Below are positions 1 to 12,600 of a stretch of DNA of 64,000 nt, piece after piece. How positions within the stretch are numbered: position 1 is the first letter of the stretch; each line of letters opens with the position of its first letter. A model generated the notes under the pieces. It was not told the DNA's origin. It saw nothing but the letters and a program-made list of their open reading frames with translations, and did no database searches. The translations under genes were made by a program, and so were the position numbers. The DNA is from Prochilodus magdalenae (taxonomy: Eukaryota; Chordata; Actinopteri; Characiformes; Prochilodontidae): NCBI GenBank assembly GCA_024036415.1, contig JAMWET010001633.1, positions 432,001 to 496,000 of the forward strand, read 5' to 3'.

Positions 1-540
1 AGGCCCCGCCCCTTCCTCCCTCTCTCCTCGTGAACGCGCTCGGCTCGGTGCGCGCGACCAGCGAGTGAACGCGACCTTAACGTTCGCGCCGTTTCTTTTT
101 TTTTCGAATTTTTCTTTTTCTGTCGCGCGACAAACAAACAAACAAGCAAACAACAACGACAGTAAACAGGATGGGCGGGAAGGAGCGGTGAAGGAGTAAG
201 AAACCGGGACTCGCGCGGACTGACGGGTAAAAACACGCACGCGTTTCATTGATTCGTTTACACACACACATAGACACACATTCTCTCTTTCTCCCTCTCT
301 CTCGCTCGCTCTCTCTCTCTCTCGTTTACCTTCTCTTTCTTCCTCCTCTCCTCTTCCCCTCTTTCTTTCTTTCTTCCCCTCTGTTTTCTTTTCTCTCTTT
401 CTTTCTTTCTTTCTTTCTTTCTCTCTGTCTCTCTTCTTCCACCCCCTCTCCACCCCCACTCTCGCTCTCTGCTCTACTTTTACTCAGAATTGACTTCAGG
501 CTTGTTTTGAATTCGTGCTAAATCCTCTCGGGTTGCTCTT
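1..540 (+). promoter_or_regulatory. tbl1x: CpG-rich start region, probable tbl1x promoter and noncoding first exon
   Basis: The first 250 bases are GC- and CpG-rich compared with everything after them. They begin with a GC-box-like CCCCGCCCC at about 4-12 and include many CGCG steps, with no clear TATA box. The rest is a long pyrimidine tract. The first coding exon of tbl1x at 19345 has 5' UTR sequence joined to an intronic acceptor, so at least one noncoding exon must lie upstream, and this is the only promoter-like CpG island at the right end of the window. The transcription start and the exon-1 donor cannot be fixed from sequence alone. The promoter may also extend left of the window. Confidence 0.45.
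281..440. repeat. CT/CTTT-rich simple repeat
   Basis: Almost pure pyrimidine on the + strand, made of CT and CTTT runs. It produces a spurious Leu/Ser/Phe-rich open frame. It lies just inside the CpG-rich start region and may belong to the promoter or the noncoding first exon. Confidence 0.9.
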
Positions 541-1001
541 TTCGTCCTCTTTAAGTGCTTTTAAGGAGACATTTCTCTTTTTCCCTCCTCTTGTTTACAA
601 CGGAAGCGAGTGAGATGAGTCCTCATGGTCTGCTAGCCTCTTCTTCTGAGCATTGTGTGATCTGTATCTTTGTAATAGTCTTAACCTCTATCTTCATAAA
701 GGAGCCTATTATTAGATCTAGGTGGTCATTGGGGCTGTTATTGACTGTGGTGGTGATGAGGAGGAGGAGGATGAGGATGGTGAGGAGGATGATGATAAAG
801 ATACTCTTCAGTGTATGCAGGCCTATGGGTGAGTGGGGGAGGGGCAGCCTTTGCCTTTACTCTGCTGTAGTTCATAAAGTGGCACCTACCATTGATTACG
901 ACCTGATCAATCATCCATTCATGCTTTCTGACTCTATAAAGAAGAACTTGGTCAGTCTACCAGTGTGCCGGCACTATGTTGGTGGAGTAGTGGTTAAGAG
1001 A

Positions 1002-1194
1002 AAGTCATTTGGAGTGGAGTTTTTTAAGGTAGTGGTTCATTGCAGAGAAACTTTGTGACTCAGATTTCTCTACAGAGGTGGTGATGGGAACCAGACGTCA
1101 GGCTGGCTGTGTATTCATAACCGTTTCATTTAATAACTTTCAGTGAGAGAGCTTTCAGAAGGGGATGTCTGGTTACTCTCACCACCTCTGTGAA
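1002..1194. mobile_element. Inverted-terminus MITE-like element, family 2 copy A
   Basis: The left part holds GTCATTTGGAGTGG and then GGTGGTGATGGGAACCAGA. The right part holds the inverted counterpart, GTCTGGTTACTCTCACCACC. Related termini recur at 7788, 12601, 22856 and 63397. No coding capacity is visible, so it is most likely a nonautonomous DNA transposon. The exact ends are uncertain. Confidence 0.6.
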
Positions 1195-1854
1195 CAATTC
1201 TGACCTCGTGAGTTTCTCAAGAGCCACTCTGAAGGGCTTGGTTTACTTCTTAACCATCTTACACATTTGGCTATGCAGAAATGATGAAAATCAGTGGAGC
1301 TTTTATAGTCAAAGCCACAACTGTATTGGCGTTAATTGGGTATATGCTCTCATTGTGCATATTCATCCAGCTAGATCCTGCAAATCTAATGTGGAAAGTC
1401 AAACATGGACATAAACTGGACAACCCTTTAGTTTTGCACAAATCACAACAGTGGACTGTTTATCCTAGTATTAGTAGGATATGTGTGATTTTTATATTTA
1501 CTATATTATTAGTATTTATTCATTTATTGCTTGTCTAAACTTCAGATCTTACAACAAGCATTCAACCCAACCAGCCATAATTTATTACTTATTACATTTT
1601 TCATTAATTAGCCATAACTCAACGATCTAAAGCTCTTTGATAATTAAGTGTGTTTTCACTTACAACATTTGTGGCAACAAACCAACCCGAAGCCCTCAAA
1701 CGTAAGAGTAACTGAAACCAGTGTAACGAAACAAATGCTCATGTGTTCAGATCATTTGATTTAGATGAGTTCATAAGGTACACCTGACTCTTTTGTTGGC
1801 TCGCAGGTCATTTTATCAGAAACTCCTACCAAGCCTTGCTTACAACTAAGTCAG

Positions 1855-2060
1855 TCAATCAAGCAAGCAATCAATCAGTCAATATTTATTTGAATAGCAC
1901 TTTTTTTTTTACAACTAACGTGTCTCAAAGCTGCTTCACAGAAAAGCTGTGTATATATAAAGGAGTCCATGTATAGACCTAGGAAAGGAAATCCGGGTCC
2001 AAGCCCCCCATGAGCAAGCCAGAGGCAACAGTAGCAGAGAAAAACCCCCTTAGTTGTTAC
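1855..2060. repeat. Dispersed fish repeat fragment
   Basis: Contains the series ATTTATTTGAATAGCAC, TCTCAAAGCTGCTTCACAGA and CCCCCCATGAGCAAGCCAGA, followed by GAGAAAAACCCCCTTAG. I recognise this as a very common dispersed repeat of otophysan fish genomes. A related short piece (TATAGTGCCTTTCACAC) occurs near 33817. Its transposon class is not assigned here. Confidence 0.6.
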
Positions 2061-2276
2061 CTTACTAGGTGTCTAGGCGAGACAGAAGATTACCGATTGC
2101 ATCACTGTATATACAGCAAAGTGAGTATGTGCTGTTTCGGTTCTTCTTGTCTATGCGCTAACATGATTATTCCATAACATATTCCCAAAAAACACAGAGA
2201 TAACTACAATGCTATGGTATACTACATCTTCCGGCAGTAATATCTAATTTATGGGTGGTGGCAAGACTTACCATAA

Positions 2277-2498
2277 CGCTGCTGTCCAGTGAAAAACATG
2301 GATCTCCATTTTTGTTGATTTTTACTTTTATGCATCATTTGAACACAGCAGCTGCCGCTTACACTGTGTGAGAATTTCCTGATGAATGGGCACAGAAATG
2401 ACCCAAAAGTGCTTGGAAAGACGTCATTTCAGATTAAATGAGGTTTTCTCTCCTGTAAAGCTGCCTGTTTAGAGATACTTGTTTTCCAGCGACGATAT
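2277..2498 (+). mobile_element. MITE family 1, copy A
   Basis: About 220 bp. The left end contains GTCCAGTGAAAAACATGG and the right end the inverted TTGTTTTCCAGCGACGATAT. The interior (ACTTTTATGCATCATTTG, then GCTTACACTGTGTGAGAA and GATGAATGG) matches the interior of the copies at 31945-32204 (inverted) and 51228-51430 (same orientation). There is no open frame, so it is a nonautonomous inverted-repeat element. Confidence 0.7.
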
Positions 2499-3059
2499 CA
2501 AAGTTCCTAAGGAAAAAGTAATCCACGTTGTGTGATCCATTGTTTCATGATGGATGTAGCTATTAGCACACTTGGATCTCTGAGCTTGTTTTAGGCTTCC
2601 TGTAGCTTGCCTTGGGCATCTGAAAAAGGGCTGTACCGTTTAGATTAGGAGTGATTTAAATGCATTGTGCGTTATCAGAGCACAACCTAGATTTACAGTG
2701 AATGCACGTTACTTACGTTTGCATTAATAAAAGGAATCTGTAGAGTAAAGTGTCTTAAGTTCTTTAAGCTGACTAGCCTGGCAGATAGCTCAGAGAACTA
2801 ACAGAACATTGAGAGCCAGTCCGGCTGAAAAACTGCAAAAACTGAGTGAAGATGTTGTATGTTTTACAAGCTTCAAATGTCCCCATTCGATTAGCTGTTG
2901 ATGGTAGATTAAATCCATTGTTAAGAAGTGAAAGTACACCTCAGTTGGCCTGGTGTTAATGTTTGATATGGGTTTACACGTGTGCTAGGCATTTGTGTAA
3001 CAGTGGAAATAACAAGAATGAAGATCCAAAAGGAAAATTAATTTATACTACGATTTAAA

Positions 3060-3212
3060 AGTAGTGACTGGGGTTTGATTCCCAGTCTGAGTGACTGGGC
3101 TGTGCTACACCAACAAGAGTCCTTGGGCAAGACTCCAAACACTAATCTGGCCTATCTGTAATACAAATAACAGTGGATAAGAGCGTCAGCTAAAATGCCA
3201 TGAAATGTAACT
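3060..3212 (+). mobile_element. tRNA-derived SINE fragment
   Basis: A polymerase III B-box-like GGTTTGATTCCC lies at about 3071. It is followed by CCTTGGGCAAGACTCC and the tail GTGGATAAGAGCGTCAGCTAA, typical of fish tRNA-derived SINEs. The A-box end is missing or decayed. Confidence 0.65.
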
Positions 3213-4534
3213 GTAAGATATATTGAATTGTCGTGCATATCTCAAAGAAAAAGAAAAGTGCAGGTCTGTGGGAAAGCTTTCTTCCAGGTTCAGCCGGGCA
3301 ACCTGTGTTTTGTATCTCCGAAACGGTAACTTTACACCAGAAGGAAAAATGTTCTGAACTTTACATATCCATTTTTTTAGGTGATTGTAAGTCATTTCTA
3401 GCGCTCTATTCATCATGATACTTGAGCCCACTGTGAAGGACAGCTGGCGAATGATGTCAAAAAGGGACACAATGTGAGATTTCCTTCTGTCAGCGGCCAT
3501 ATCTGTAATGTATATCTGTATATGGACGTAACTATAGTAATATGGCGTCAACCGTTCTTGTTATGCTGGCAGACGGTCCCGCGGTGGCCGCCCTGAAGCT
3601 GGCTTGCCTTCACAGGCGGATGGTTGACGTTTCTGATGGGAAGGGTGCTCTCTTCGCCCTGTTCTCACAGGCTGAGAGCCAGCTGGCAAGCAGCTCACCG
3701 CCTTTTGTAGCGCAAGGGCCCATTTTCTGAGCTGTGTGGACCCCAGCAAGCTTAGCTGTCGCAGGTCCTGTTGAGTCTGGCTGCTCGCGTCTTGCAGGCA
3801 TTTTCTTTAAGGTCATGACATGCTGACTCAACGTTCTCCTACAAACTGCAGTGTACTAATCAGCTTGTTTGAGAATAATGACACGCAAATGATCCTGTGT
3901 GAACAGGAGGGAACGTTTAGAGACTTCCGACCATCACAGCCTACACGTTTAGGTTTGTTGTTGTTGGTTGAGTTGGTAAGCAGTTACCTTTAGACTTTGC
4001 CTAAGATCAAAGCCAGATGGATGCAGGTTCTTAAAGGGGAAGTCCTGGGGTAGTTTCTCTATAAATCAATGTATACAAAAACCTCAAGTGGTGTAACATG
4101 ACTGACTCGGTGATGGTGAAGCTCGTTGACTGTCCACCAATCTGAAGAACCATTTTACCATGTGTAGAATCATTCAGCATGTCAGTGCTTGAATATAAAA
4201 CTCACGGTTCTAAGTCCTTGCCTTTAGTAGGGAACTCATGAAGAACCATCTTTTTTGTGTTTACACCGATATAGCCCGTGCTTCAACCAAGCGAGACCAA
4301 ACGCTGAACGTTTCTGGTACTGTTAGCATGAAGGATGGTGATATTTGTTGATCTCTGGCGGCAGAGCCTGATGCTCAGAGATGTAAGTGTCAGTAAACAA
4401 GATGAACGTTTGAGACAGTTGACAATGTTAAACAACATTTTTTGCAGAGATAAAATAAAAAGCTGCTGGGGACTTTTCTGTAGCCTGAAATATCTATAGG
4501 TTGTTGTGTATGTTTCTATGGAAGATTCAGATTT

Positions 4535-5671
4535 CAGAAAATCATAACTTCCTCATTATCAAACATCTGTATCACCATATCTCCCTTTTTATATCTCCAT
4601 TTTATTCGCTTTACTGCACATCTAGTTCTGCAGAAACCAGTATTATTTTCCGCCCAGGTAGATGATGAACGTATCAGCAGATGCAGTCGTACGCAGAAAT
4701 GTGAACACCCCTCAGCCAGATTACAGTTAACTATGTTCAGTATGGTGCTTGTCTGCGAGTTTCTTTGCACATGTGGCTTACCTTTTGCACACGCTAAATT
4801 AAATAACTCGTTTGCCTTTTCCAGTATTTTCAGTTCAGCAAATAAGCTTTGATTTTGAATTGCAGTGTGCAGAAGTGTGCTTCATAGAGGGTGAGTCTCT
4901 TAGAAGATCAGCAAAACATGGAATTTAAGAAGGAGCCCCAAAACTTCCCCTGTCTCTGCCGTTAGGGCGATGTTGCAGAGGCTCCAGAAAACGGATGGAC
5001 GGTCAAAGGCCAGAATGCAGACTCAGATTTTGTGTTTGCTGTTCTAGTTATGTTATTGTATCTGGCAGCCAGACCTGCGTTCCTTCTCCGAGCCTCGTTC
5101 TGAATGTGAGACTCTTACGATTCAGCAGAGATTCTGAGAGCGAGCATCTTCTATCGTGGGCTGGAAAACACCTAGGCATTTCTCACCGCAACCCTTCCAC
5201 TTCCGGTAAAGGTAAACGCTTCCTCTGTAGTACACACAGGCCAAGTTCATTATGTGAACTACTTTTACCTAGCCCTGGTCCTGCAGGCCCACTGCCCTGC
5301 AGTGTACAGGGTTTTCCAACCTCCCAACACACCTGGTAGTCCCTGGAGCTGGAGTGGTCAAGGAAAATGTCAGGCCAACTGGGTTTCATTTTGCTTAATG
5401 CATGGCATTGTTTTTTTAATTTATTATTTATTTTTCTTAACCTTTTCTTTTCTTTATATTAATAAGAAACTTATAATATAATTTTATTTATTTAAGCTCC
5501 TGGTCGCACTGTATAAGATAATGCTGCTGGTTATAGAGATATATCCGGTGTAGTATAATGCACACTGCTGCTGTGCTTCACTTCTTTTTATGAATCAGAT
5601 TGTATTATAACCTTCAGTCATGTGGTCATGGTGATACAGATGTTTGATAATGAGGAAGTTATGATTTTCTG
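4535..5671. repeat. Identical 44-bp inverted arms about 1.05 kb apart
   Basis: Positions 4535-4578 (starting CAGAAAATCATAACTTCC) are exactly repeated in inverted orientation at 5628-5671. The enclosed sequence has no coding frame I can support, apart from a short common-repeat fragment near 5255-5345. It could be a nonautonomous transposon with 44-bp termini or two insertions of one short repeat. No clear target duplication is visible. Confidence 0.7.
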
Positions 5672-7614
5672 GAATTTGAGTCAGCAGTCTTCACCCTTCA
5701 CGTCTCGTTGCAATTCGGTTTCTATTTGACTCACTCTGCTAAGTAAAACAGCTCTGGAGAATGGGAACAGGAATTCCCATTCCCATTTTTAAATGGCCAC
5801 TTTTTTTTTTTTAAAGAAGCTCTTAGCGTCCACTTAGTGGCCATTAGAAACACTTAGCTTTAGAGCTGGGCAATACGGCCAAAATATAATATCCCAAAAC
5901 GTCTACTGTGCAGGGCTAAAGCATTCTGTGTCTAACTTCTGTGTCAGTGGGCGGGGCTAAACTGCTGCGATATACTGCCACACTGTATGCAAGGCGATCC
6001 ATTGTGATTTTTCATGAACTCCTAGCACAAAAGGCACACCAGCATGGGTTGGCTAATGCTATGTGGTGCATCCTTAGGCTACTTGTTTAAGTTGGAGTGG
6101 AAAGTTGGAGTTTAAAGGCTAATAACAGATTACAGTACTTCTGTCTATCAGTCATGTTTTCTGTTTTCTTACACCCCTAGTTGTAGACTCCCATTGTTTT
6201 TTGTAAAATCAGAAAAACGGTCAATTCAAAAGGGTCATTTTTTTTGTCAATTAGTTTCTATGTGGACTGTAAGAAAATATGATGTTTGTTTTTAATGCTT
6301 GAATAAGTTGGTATTATATTTTGTGGTGCTGCACACAGTATTGATTTTAATTAATAGTTTGCATGCAAAGATTTGTGGCAGTCAGGGTTTAGTTTTTGAC
6401 TCTTCCTCTCCAATGTAAGCATGTGGTGTAATGGAACACCGCTGACATTAGCATTAGCAAAGCTATGCATATAATGGTGGGTTGTGTACACTACAAAAGT
6501 TTTCCTGAAATTTTATTTTTATAAAAAAAAAAAAAATTCCAGTATGCTTACAGTATTACAATTTTTGCAATATCTTGAATCCTAAACCTGTTCATGATTT
6601 CCATTTACTGGATCTTGCCAATGAGACATCATGCGACATCCGACTCCTGTTAAAATGGCATGGAAATGCCACCATGAGTATCTGAAAAGGGAAAAGTGGT
6701 GTTCTGCTAAGTGCACATTTGTTTTGGTGAAGCGTTTTAAAGCTTTTGTTGAGGTTGTGAGTTCGGGACCTTATTATTATAGCTATAAATTTTCTCAAGT
6801 TTGTCTTTATGGCTCTCGAGGAAGCTTTGGTTTGGGTCCAGAAGGTGCAGATGAACCCAGCACAGGAAATTCCCCCAACCCCCCCACACCGTCACTGCTT
6901 ATGCAGAGTGTTGGTTATATAAAACTGGATCCTTGTGTTGTTTGGCCTAAATTTCATGCCTTATATGAGTCACAGTTTAGAATATGTGCTGTTTTCTTGG
7001 ACCCACATTCAGTGAAAGTAAGGCAAGAAGCAGGGGATTCACACTGAGAGCTGTAAATCATTAGGAGCAGACCGGTTAATGTTTAAGAGAGAAAGAAAGA
7101 GAGAGAAAGAGATGTGCTGCAGGCTCAGTACAAAGTCTTTCACCTGGTAACAACGGCAAATCCTCCAGAAATAATGATGCTGCAATGGCCTACTTTATGA
7201 GGTAAATGGAGGACAGATATACTGAATGGAAACTGCAGAGTACAATAAAGGGGGAAAAAAACGTGGTGTTGAAAAGTACGTCTTGAAATCAACATGCCAT
7301 TTCCCCATATAGACCTTTTAGACTGGACTGGATTATGGACACTAAATGACATACTGTTACTTATACATGAATTAAAGTACAGACAAAATTCAACATAACA
7401 TTTTGAGCTATGTTATGTATATAGTAAATGACAAACTATCTTGTATATCATTAACAAGTTTTACAGTGAGGGAAAATACAATAAGATACAATTAAATGTA
7501 AGGAACTAAAGAGATATATGAATATCTATACACGTGTCTAGACATATTATTTATTATATATTATAGACATAATATTAAAAAACTCTATATATTATATATA
7601 CATTATATATATTA

Positions 7615-7765
7615 TTTGGTATGCAGGGTAGAATTCCCCATCTGTGATTCCCCAGATTCCTCAAACTGTTTGGATATATGCAGTACGTATTCAAACAGTT
7701 TACTTGCTGTTTGAGATATTGGGGGAAATCATTGTTGGGGAATTCTATCCAAATACCTGCATGAT
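7615..7765. repeat. Fold-back sequence of about 140 bp
   Basis: TAGAATTCCCC near 7629 pairs with GGGGAATTCTA ending near 7747. Further in, AAACTGTTTG pairs with CAAACAGTTT around a short loop. The arms are about 50 nt with mismatches. It could be a short MITE or a transcribed hairpin; the AT-rich flank just to its left (7480-7615) favours a MITE. Confidence 0.55.
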
Positions 7766-7787
7766 TCAGTGATGAGATGGAAACAAA

Positions 7788-8130
7788 GTCATTCAGAGTG
7801 GTTAGATTGTAGAGGAACCAAGATTTCTTTACAGTGGTGGTGATGGTAAACAGGAATCGTGACGTCCACAACACAAATGTAGACTTTTATGTACTATGAG
7901 AAACCGCCAGCGAAGCTGGTCATCATGTCAATGATAAAATCACGGAGAGTCTCGGTTTTCTTTGGGGACTATCGCCCTGCGTGTATCCCTCCACCAGGAA
8001 AGGACTGGTCAAAACCGTAACTGTTGTGTAGGCACTACTATTTCATGTAGCCGCTCTCTGTGAGGAAGCTTTCAGAGGTGGAAGTCTGGTTCCAGACATC
8101 AGTAAGTTTCTCTGGAGCAGAGAGTTCCAC
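7788..8130. mobile_element. MITE-like element, family 2 copy B
   Basis: The left arm has GTCATTCAGAGTGGTTAG and TTTCTTTACAGTGGTGGTGA. The right side has GAGGAAGCTTTCAGAGGTGG and TCTGGTTCCAGACATC. These are shared with the elements at 1002, 12601, 22856 and 63397. No coding capacity. Confidence 0.65.
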
Positions 8131-9309
8131 ATCCTCCCCGATGCCCATATAAATATGCAGGACATTTAGAAACCTGGTAGTGTAGAGTTTTTTTTGGGGC
8201 AAATCTCATTTTCTAGCTGATCGTGTCTAAATCACTCTGCTCTGTTTACAGAGTGTGTTTAGGCCACAGCGAGCGCAGATATAGTTGGCTTATCAGACCA
8301 GCTGTGAGATAAAACTGTTAGAAAAGGTCAAACACTGAGCCTTTATCACTGACATTATTGTTTTGGAGGCAGTTTAGATGATTGACTGTCGTGAGGAGTT
8401 TTCAGGATGTCTTTAGGCAGAAATGCGGAGTTTCTGTAATATCTTGTGTTCATTATCTTCTCTATACAAATATCAGGCTCCAAATGATTATCGTATCAGT
8501 AAGCATGATATGAGGATCTGTTACTCACCTGTGGTGGCTCGGATTACCTGGCTTTTTGGTGTAGTTATTCCCACTTGGTAGTTTAATTACTGTGTATGGT
8601 TATCGTCTTTTTGAAAAGTGCATGTGGATGTAAACAGCTCTACAGCCTCTTATGGAAATATATACATTTGTTTCAGTTTAACTGTAATAATTGACTTAAT
8701 TGCGATTATCACCCTTCAGGTTTTTCATAGTTCTCTCGTAATGCTGATCCAGGTGGATTTAGGCCTGGCTTAGAAAGGATATGTATGTATCAGATATGTA
8801 CATTTTTGGCAGCAGCTCAAATTTTCCATATAGCTACATCCCTACTAATTAACATTTTGGTTATACACACATGGTTGTGCTAGAGACCTGAAGCTGAGGT
8901 ATGTGGTGGTTTGAACGATGGTAGCAGCACATGGTACCACGTCCAGCTCTAGTTCTGCACTGAAACATGTAATGAGAGTTGAAACATGGTGCGAGATTTT
9001 CAGTGTCTTGTTTGGTGGCCTTTCGGGTGTTTCAGACAGCTGTGACTTTGGGTGTTGAGCGAATGCAGTGTTTAATGCACCTTATGGGAGATGTCCTGCA
9101 CACACTGCTGGATCATCTGGTGCTCTTGTGGTAAGGGAGTTCATGTTTTCTAAGGAGGGGTTCTGAATGTTATTGCTGAGGAATGGATATCCAGTATCTG
9201 CTCACCTTTCCTCCTGAAGGTGAAAAAGGGATGTGAAGATGTGTAACAGCACTGTGTATTCTGTAAGGAGAATTCCTAGTAATAAGATGCTGTGCCTTAT
9301 ATTAGACAG

Positions 9310-10330
9310 AATTTGGTCGGGTTATGGTCCGGTTTGGACTGAATTGTGACAAATTACACTTAATTTTGAACAGATTATTTTGGTCAGGCTACAGCTGGGA
9401 TTGGGTCAGGTTCTAATAGATTTTGTCATCTTACGATCAGGCTCTGATAGATTTTGCAGGGTTATGGTCGGGTTATGACAGGTTTTGTCAGGTTACAGTC
9501 GGGTTATGACCGCTTTTGTTGGGTTACGGTCGGGTTCTGGCAGATTTTGTCGGGTTACGATCGAGTTATGAAATATTTTGTCAGGTTACAGTCGGGTTCT
9601 TGCAGATTTTGTCGGGTTACGGTTGGAATATGAAAGATTTTGTCGGGTTACGATCGAGTTATGAAAGATTTTGTCGGGTTATAAAAGATTTTGTCAGGTT
9701 ACGGTCGGGTTATGAAAGATTTTGTCGGGTTCTGGCAGATTTTGTTGGGTTACGGTTGGGTTCTGGCAGATTTTGTCGAGTTACGGTCGGGTTATGAAAG
9801 ATTTTGTTGGGTTACAGTCGGGTTATGAAAGATTTTGTCGGGTTACGGTCGGGTTATGAAAGATTTTGTTGGGTTATGGTTGGATTATGAAAGATTTTGT
9901 TGGGTTACAGTCGGGTTATGAAAGATTTTGTCGGGTTATGGTTGGATTATGAAAGATTTTGTTGGGTTACGGTTGGGTTATGAAAGATTTTGTTGGGTTA
10001 CGGTCGGGTTCTGGCAGATTTTGTTGGGTTACGGTCGGGTTCTGGCAGATTTTGTTGGGTTATGGTCGGGTTATGAAAGATATGGTCGGGTTATGAAAGA
10101 TTTTGTCGGGTTATGGTTGGATTATGAAAGATTTTGTCGGGTTACAGTTGGGTTTGGACAGATCTTGTCGGCCTACATCAGGTTCAGACAGAATATTGGA
10201 GGGCTACTGTCTGATTGGTCTGAATTTTGTTTCAGTACAGTGGGATTTAGATCAAACTTATTTTTTCAGACTAGAGACGAATTGGGACAGATTGTCAGGG
10301 ACTGTGGACTTATTTGAACAGAACTACAGT
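9310..10330 (+). repeat. 31-bp minisatellite
   Basis: A tandem array whose unit reads roughly GGGTTACGGTC then GGGTTATGAAAGATTTTGTC (31 bp). Units vary at C/T positions, and some carry TTCTGGCAG in place of TTATGAAAG. The core at about 9480-10160 is regular, with about 22 units, and the edges are diverged. Open frames here (9516-9797, 9928-10317) are read-through of the repeat, not genes. It lies within tbl1x intron 1. Confidence 0.9.
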
Positions 10331-11985
10331 CTACAGTCAGATTTGGGTTGTAAAGTTTGGGTTTGGACTTTGGGTTGACTTCTAAACTGGAAACTCAGAC
10401 TTTCAGTGCGCACTTTCCCCCTTCACATTCCCACCGACCCTTCTGCCCCCTACAGCTGGGCCTGCTGAACTAAGTCACCACTGAAGTGGAGGATCATGCA
10501 AAAATGGCCAGAAATGGCGTTAGCGTTTGCCGGCTCATTAGCGATACGAGTCCCAGACCGCTGACCCCTGGGGCCGCAGCGGAGCGGATCAGGAGAAAAT
10601 GGCTGCTGCTGTTTCTAGCTCGTGTTTGCACATCTGTCGAGAGGTGACCAGCCAGGAGGAAATGGGCCTCTCTGCAGATTCACAGCCAGCAAGTCCCCTC
10701 CCCCTCTCTGCTCTGCTCTGTTCTGTTTTTCACTCTTAACTTCTTTTCTCGGCAGTGTCCTGCTTTTCCACATAAATCACGCGTGTGCTCTCTGTTTACT
10801 CTGTCTGTGTTTTTGGCCCCTTTCTGGTTCTGTTAATGCTGCACTCTTTTATTTGAAGCATTTCGTTCTTTTTACTCTCCATAAATGATTTTATGAACCA
10901 GCAGCTTTTAGTGTAATCATACACTAGTTATCAGTGAGACCTTCTCATTTTTTTAAGAGCCAGCTTCTTTTTTGTACTTGTAGTTTTCACTGTGCATAGC
11001 TTGTAAGGAATCATGATATTGGTATTAGTGCTGTCAATTGATTCAAGTAATTAACGGTGGGTTTTTTATTATTTTGACTTTTATTAATTTGTGGTGTTTG
11101 TTTACATGTAACCTGTAGGTAAGAGATATTTTTCCATTAAAAAAAGACATCACTTTATTATTACTATTATTATTATTAACAACAATAATAATAGTACTAT
11201 TGCCACAAAATTACTAATTGCAGTCTTTCTGTGTGGTAATGCAGAGCACCGATTTAAATTGCAATTATATTCTCTACATTAAGATTCAGGCTTGGTTTTT
11301 ACTTGTCCTTGTTTTGTTGGCTTGAGGTTTGACCCCTGAATGTAATTTACCAGACTGCCAATAAGATAAGGCTCTAATTTCACAACACATGGAGGTTTGG
11401 TTGCTTCTGACTGGTCTGTATGCAGACAGTTTACAAGCTCTGAGTTATTAGGTTAAATGTCCATATTAATAATTTACTACAACATAGAATACATGCACAC
11501 AAGGTTTTTCAAGTTTGTATTTTATTTCGTTATATTTTTATTTGAGAAAATGATTTTGCCTAGCGAAGCCCTGCAAGCCCCCTCTTTACATTGTAGACCC
11601 AAACTTTGTACAGGTTTTGCTTATACAGGCTGTGTTTTGTTTGTATATGAAACTTTAGATACATGTCTTGTAACTTTACCCAGGAGAGACATTAATGAAA
11701 GTTTCTGTCCAGAGCCTTATACAGTTCGGTGCAGCTGGGCGTCAGCCTGCACTACTCTGGGTAGATCAAATAGTTAAACTTCTTATTAGGACTATAGCAG
11801 TAAACTCTCCATTTGGCCAAATAACTTAATCCCAAAGTCAAGTTTAGTCTGACAGGAGGCTTTCCTGTTGGACCTCACCTTCTTGGTGTTCTTTGAAATA
11901 CCTTATAGACCTCAAACTGCATTTCTGGACCAACACACTGGATGTACAGTTTTAACAAGAAGCTCTCAAAAACCAGCATGAGGAT

Positions 11986-12044
11986 CTATTGATTAGCCAA
12001 ATGATCTTGGACTTGGTAGATCAAGTCCATGACCTAATCAATAG
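11986..12044. repeat. Two-tier perfect hairpin, 59 nt
   Basis: The outer stem CTATTGATTAG/CTAATCAATAG is an exact 11-bp inverted repeat. The inner stem GGACTTG/CAAGTCC is an exact 7-bp one around a 6-nt loop (GTAGAT), with internal bulges of 12 and 5 nt between the stems. It could be a structured RNA or chance. There is no independent evidence of function. Confidence 0.5.
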
Positions 12045-12600
12045 AATCAGTTAAAGCCAGTAGACTCTGTGTTATTATATTGATTCATGGAGTGAGTTCA
12101 CAGTGCACAACGTACACATGCACACATACTAGATACGAAGGCATGTACTGAATTGTCACCTCATGTTCAGATCAACCTGTCTGTGAAGAGAGAACAAAGA
12201 CTATTGCTCTAAATCAGGCACGAATAGAAAACCCCACTGTGATTTTATTTAATGTGGCAAGACTTTGTGAATATGTTGGAGAATATTTGTCAAGTCTGTG
12301 TAATAAAATTGTTAAAGCAGGGGATAATCCCGAAGGCACAGGCTGAAGCAGTGTTCGTCTAGGTTTCATTCAGTACAGTTAGAAGCACTTAATGTTGTCA
12401 CCGTGAAATAAAAAAAAACAGAAATTCTGTTTACTTCAGATTCTGGTATGCTTTTGTAAACCTTAGTTCCCACTACACATGTGTTGCACGATTGTTCTAC
12501 AAGGAATGGACTGAAATGGGATTCCCAGAATGATCAGGAATGAGAGATTCTACAGATTAGACCCAAGTTTGTACACAGTTCAGTGGTTGCAATGTCAACA

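Noticed and set aside
555..1058. 167-codon open frame near the window start
   Set aside because: Low-complexity Arg/Met stretch (GAGGAGGAGG run), overlaps the MITE-like copy A, and shows no family resemblance or splice context.
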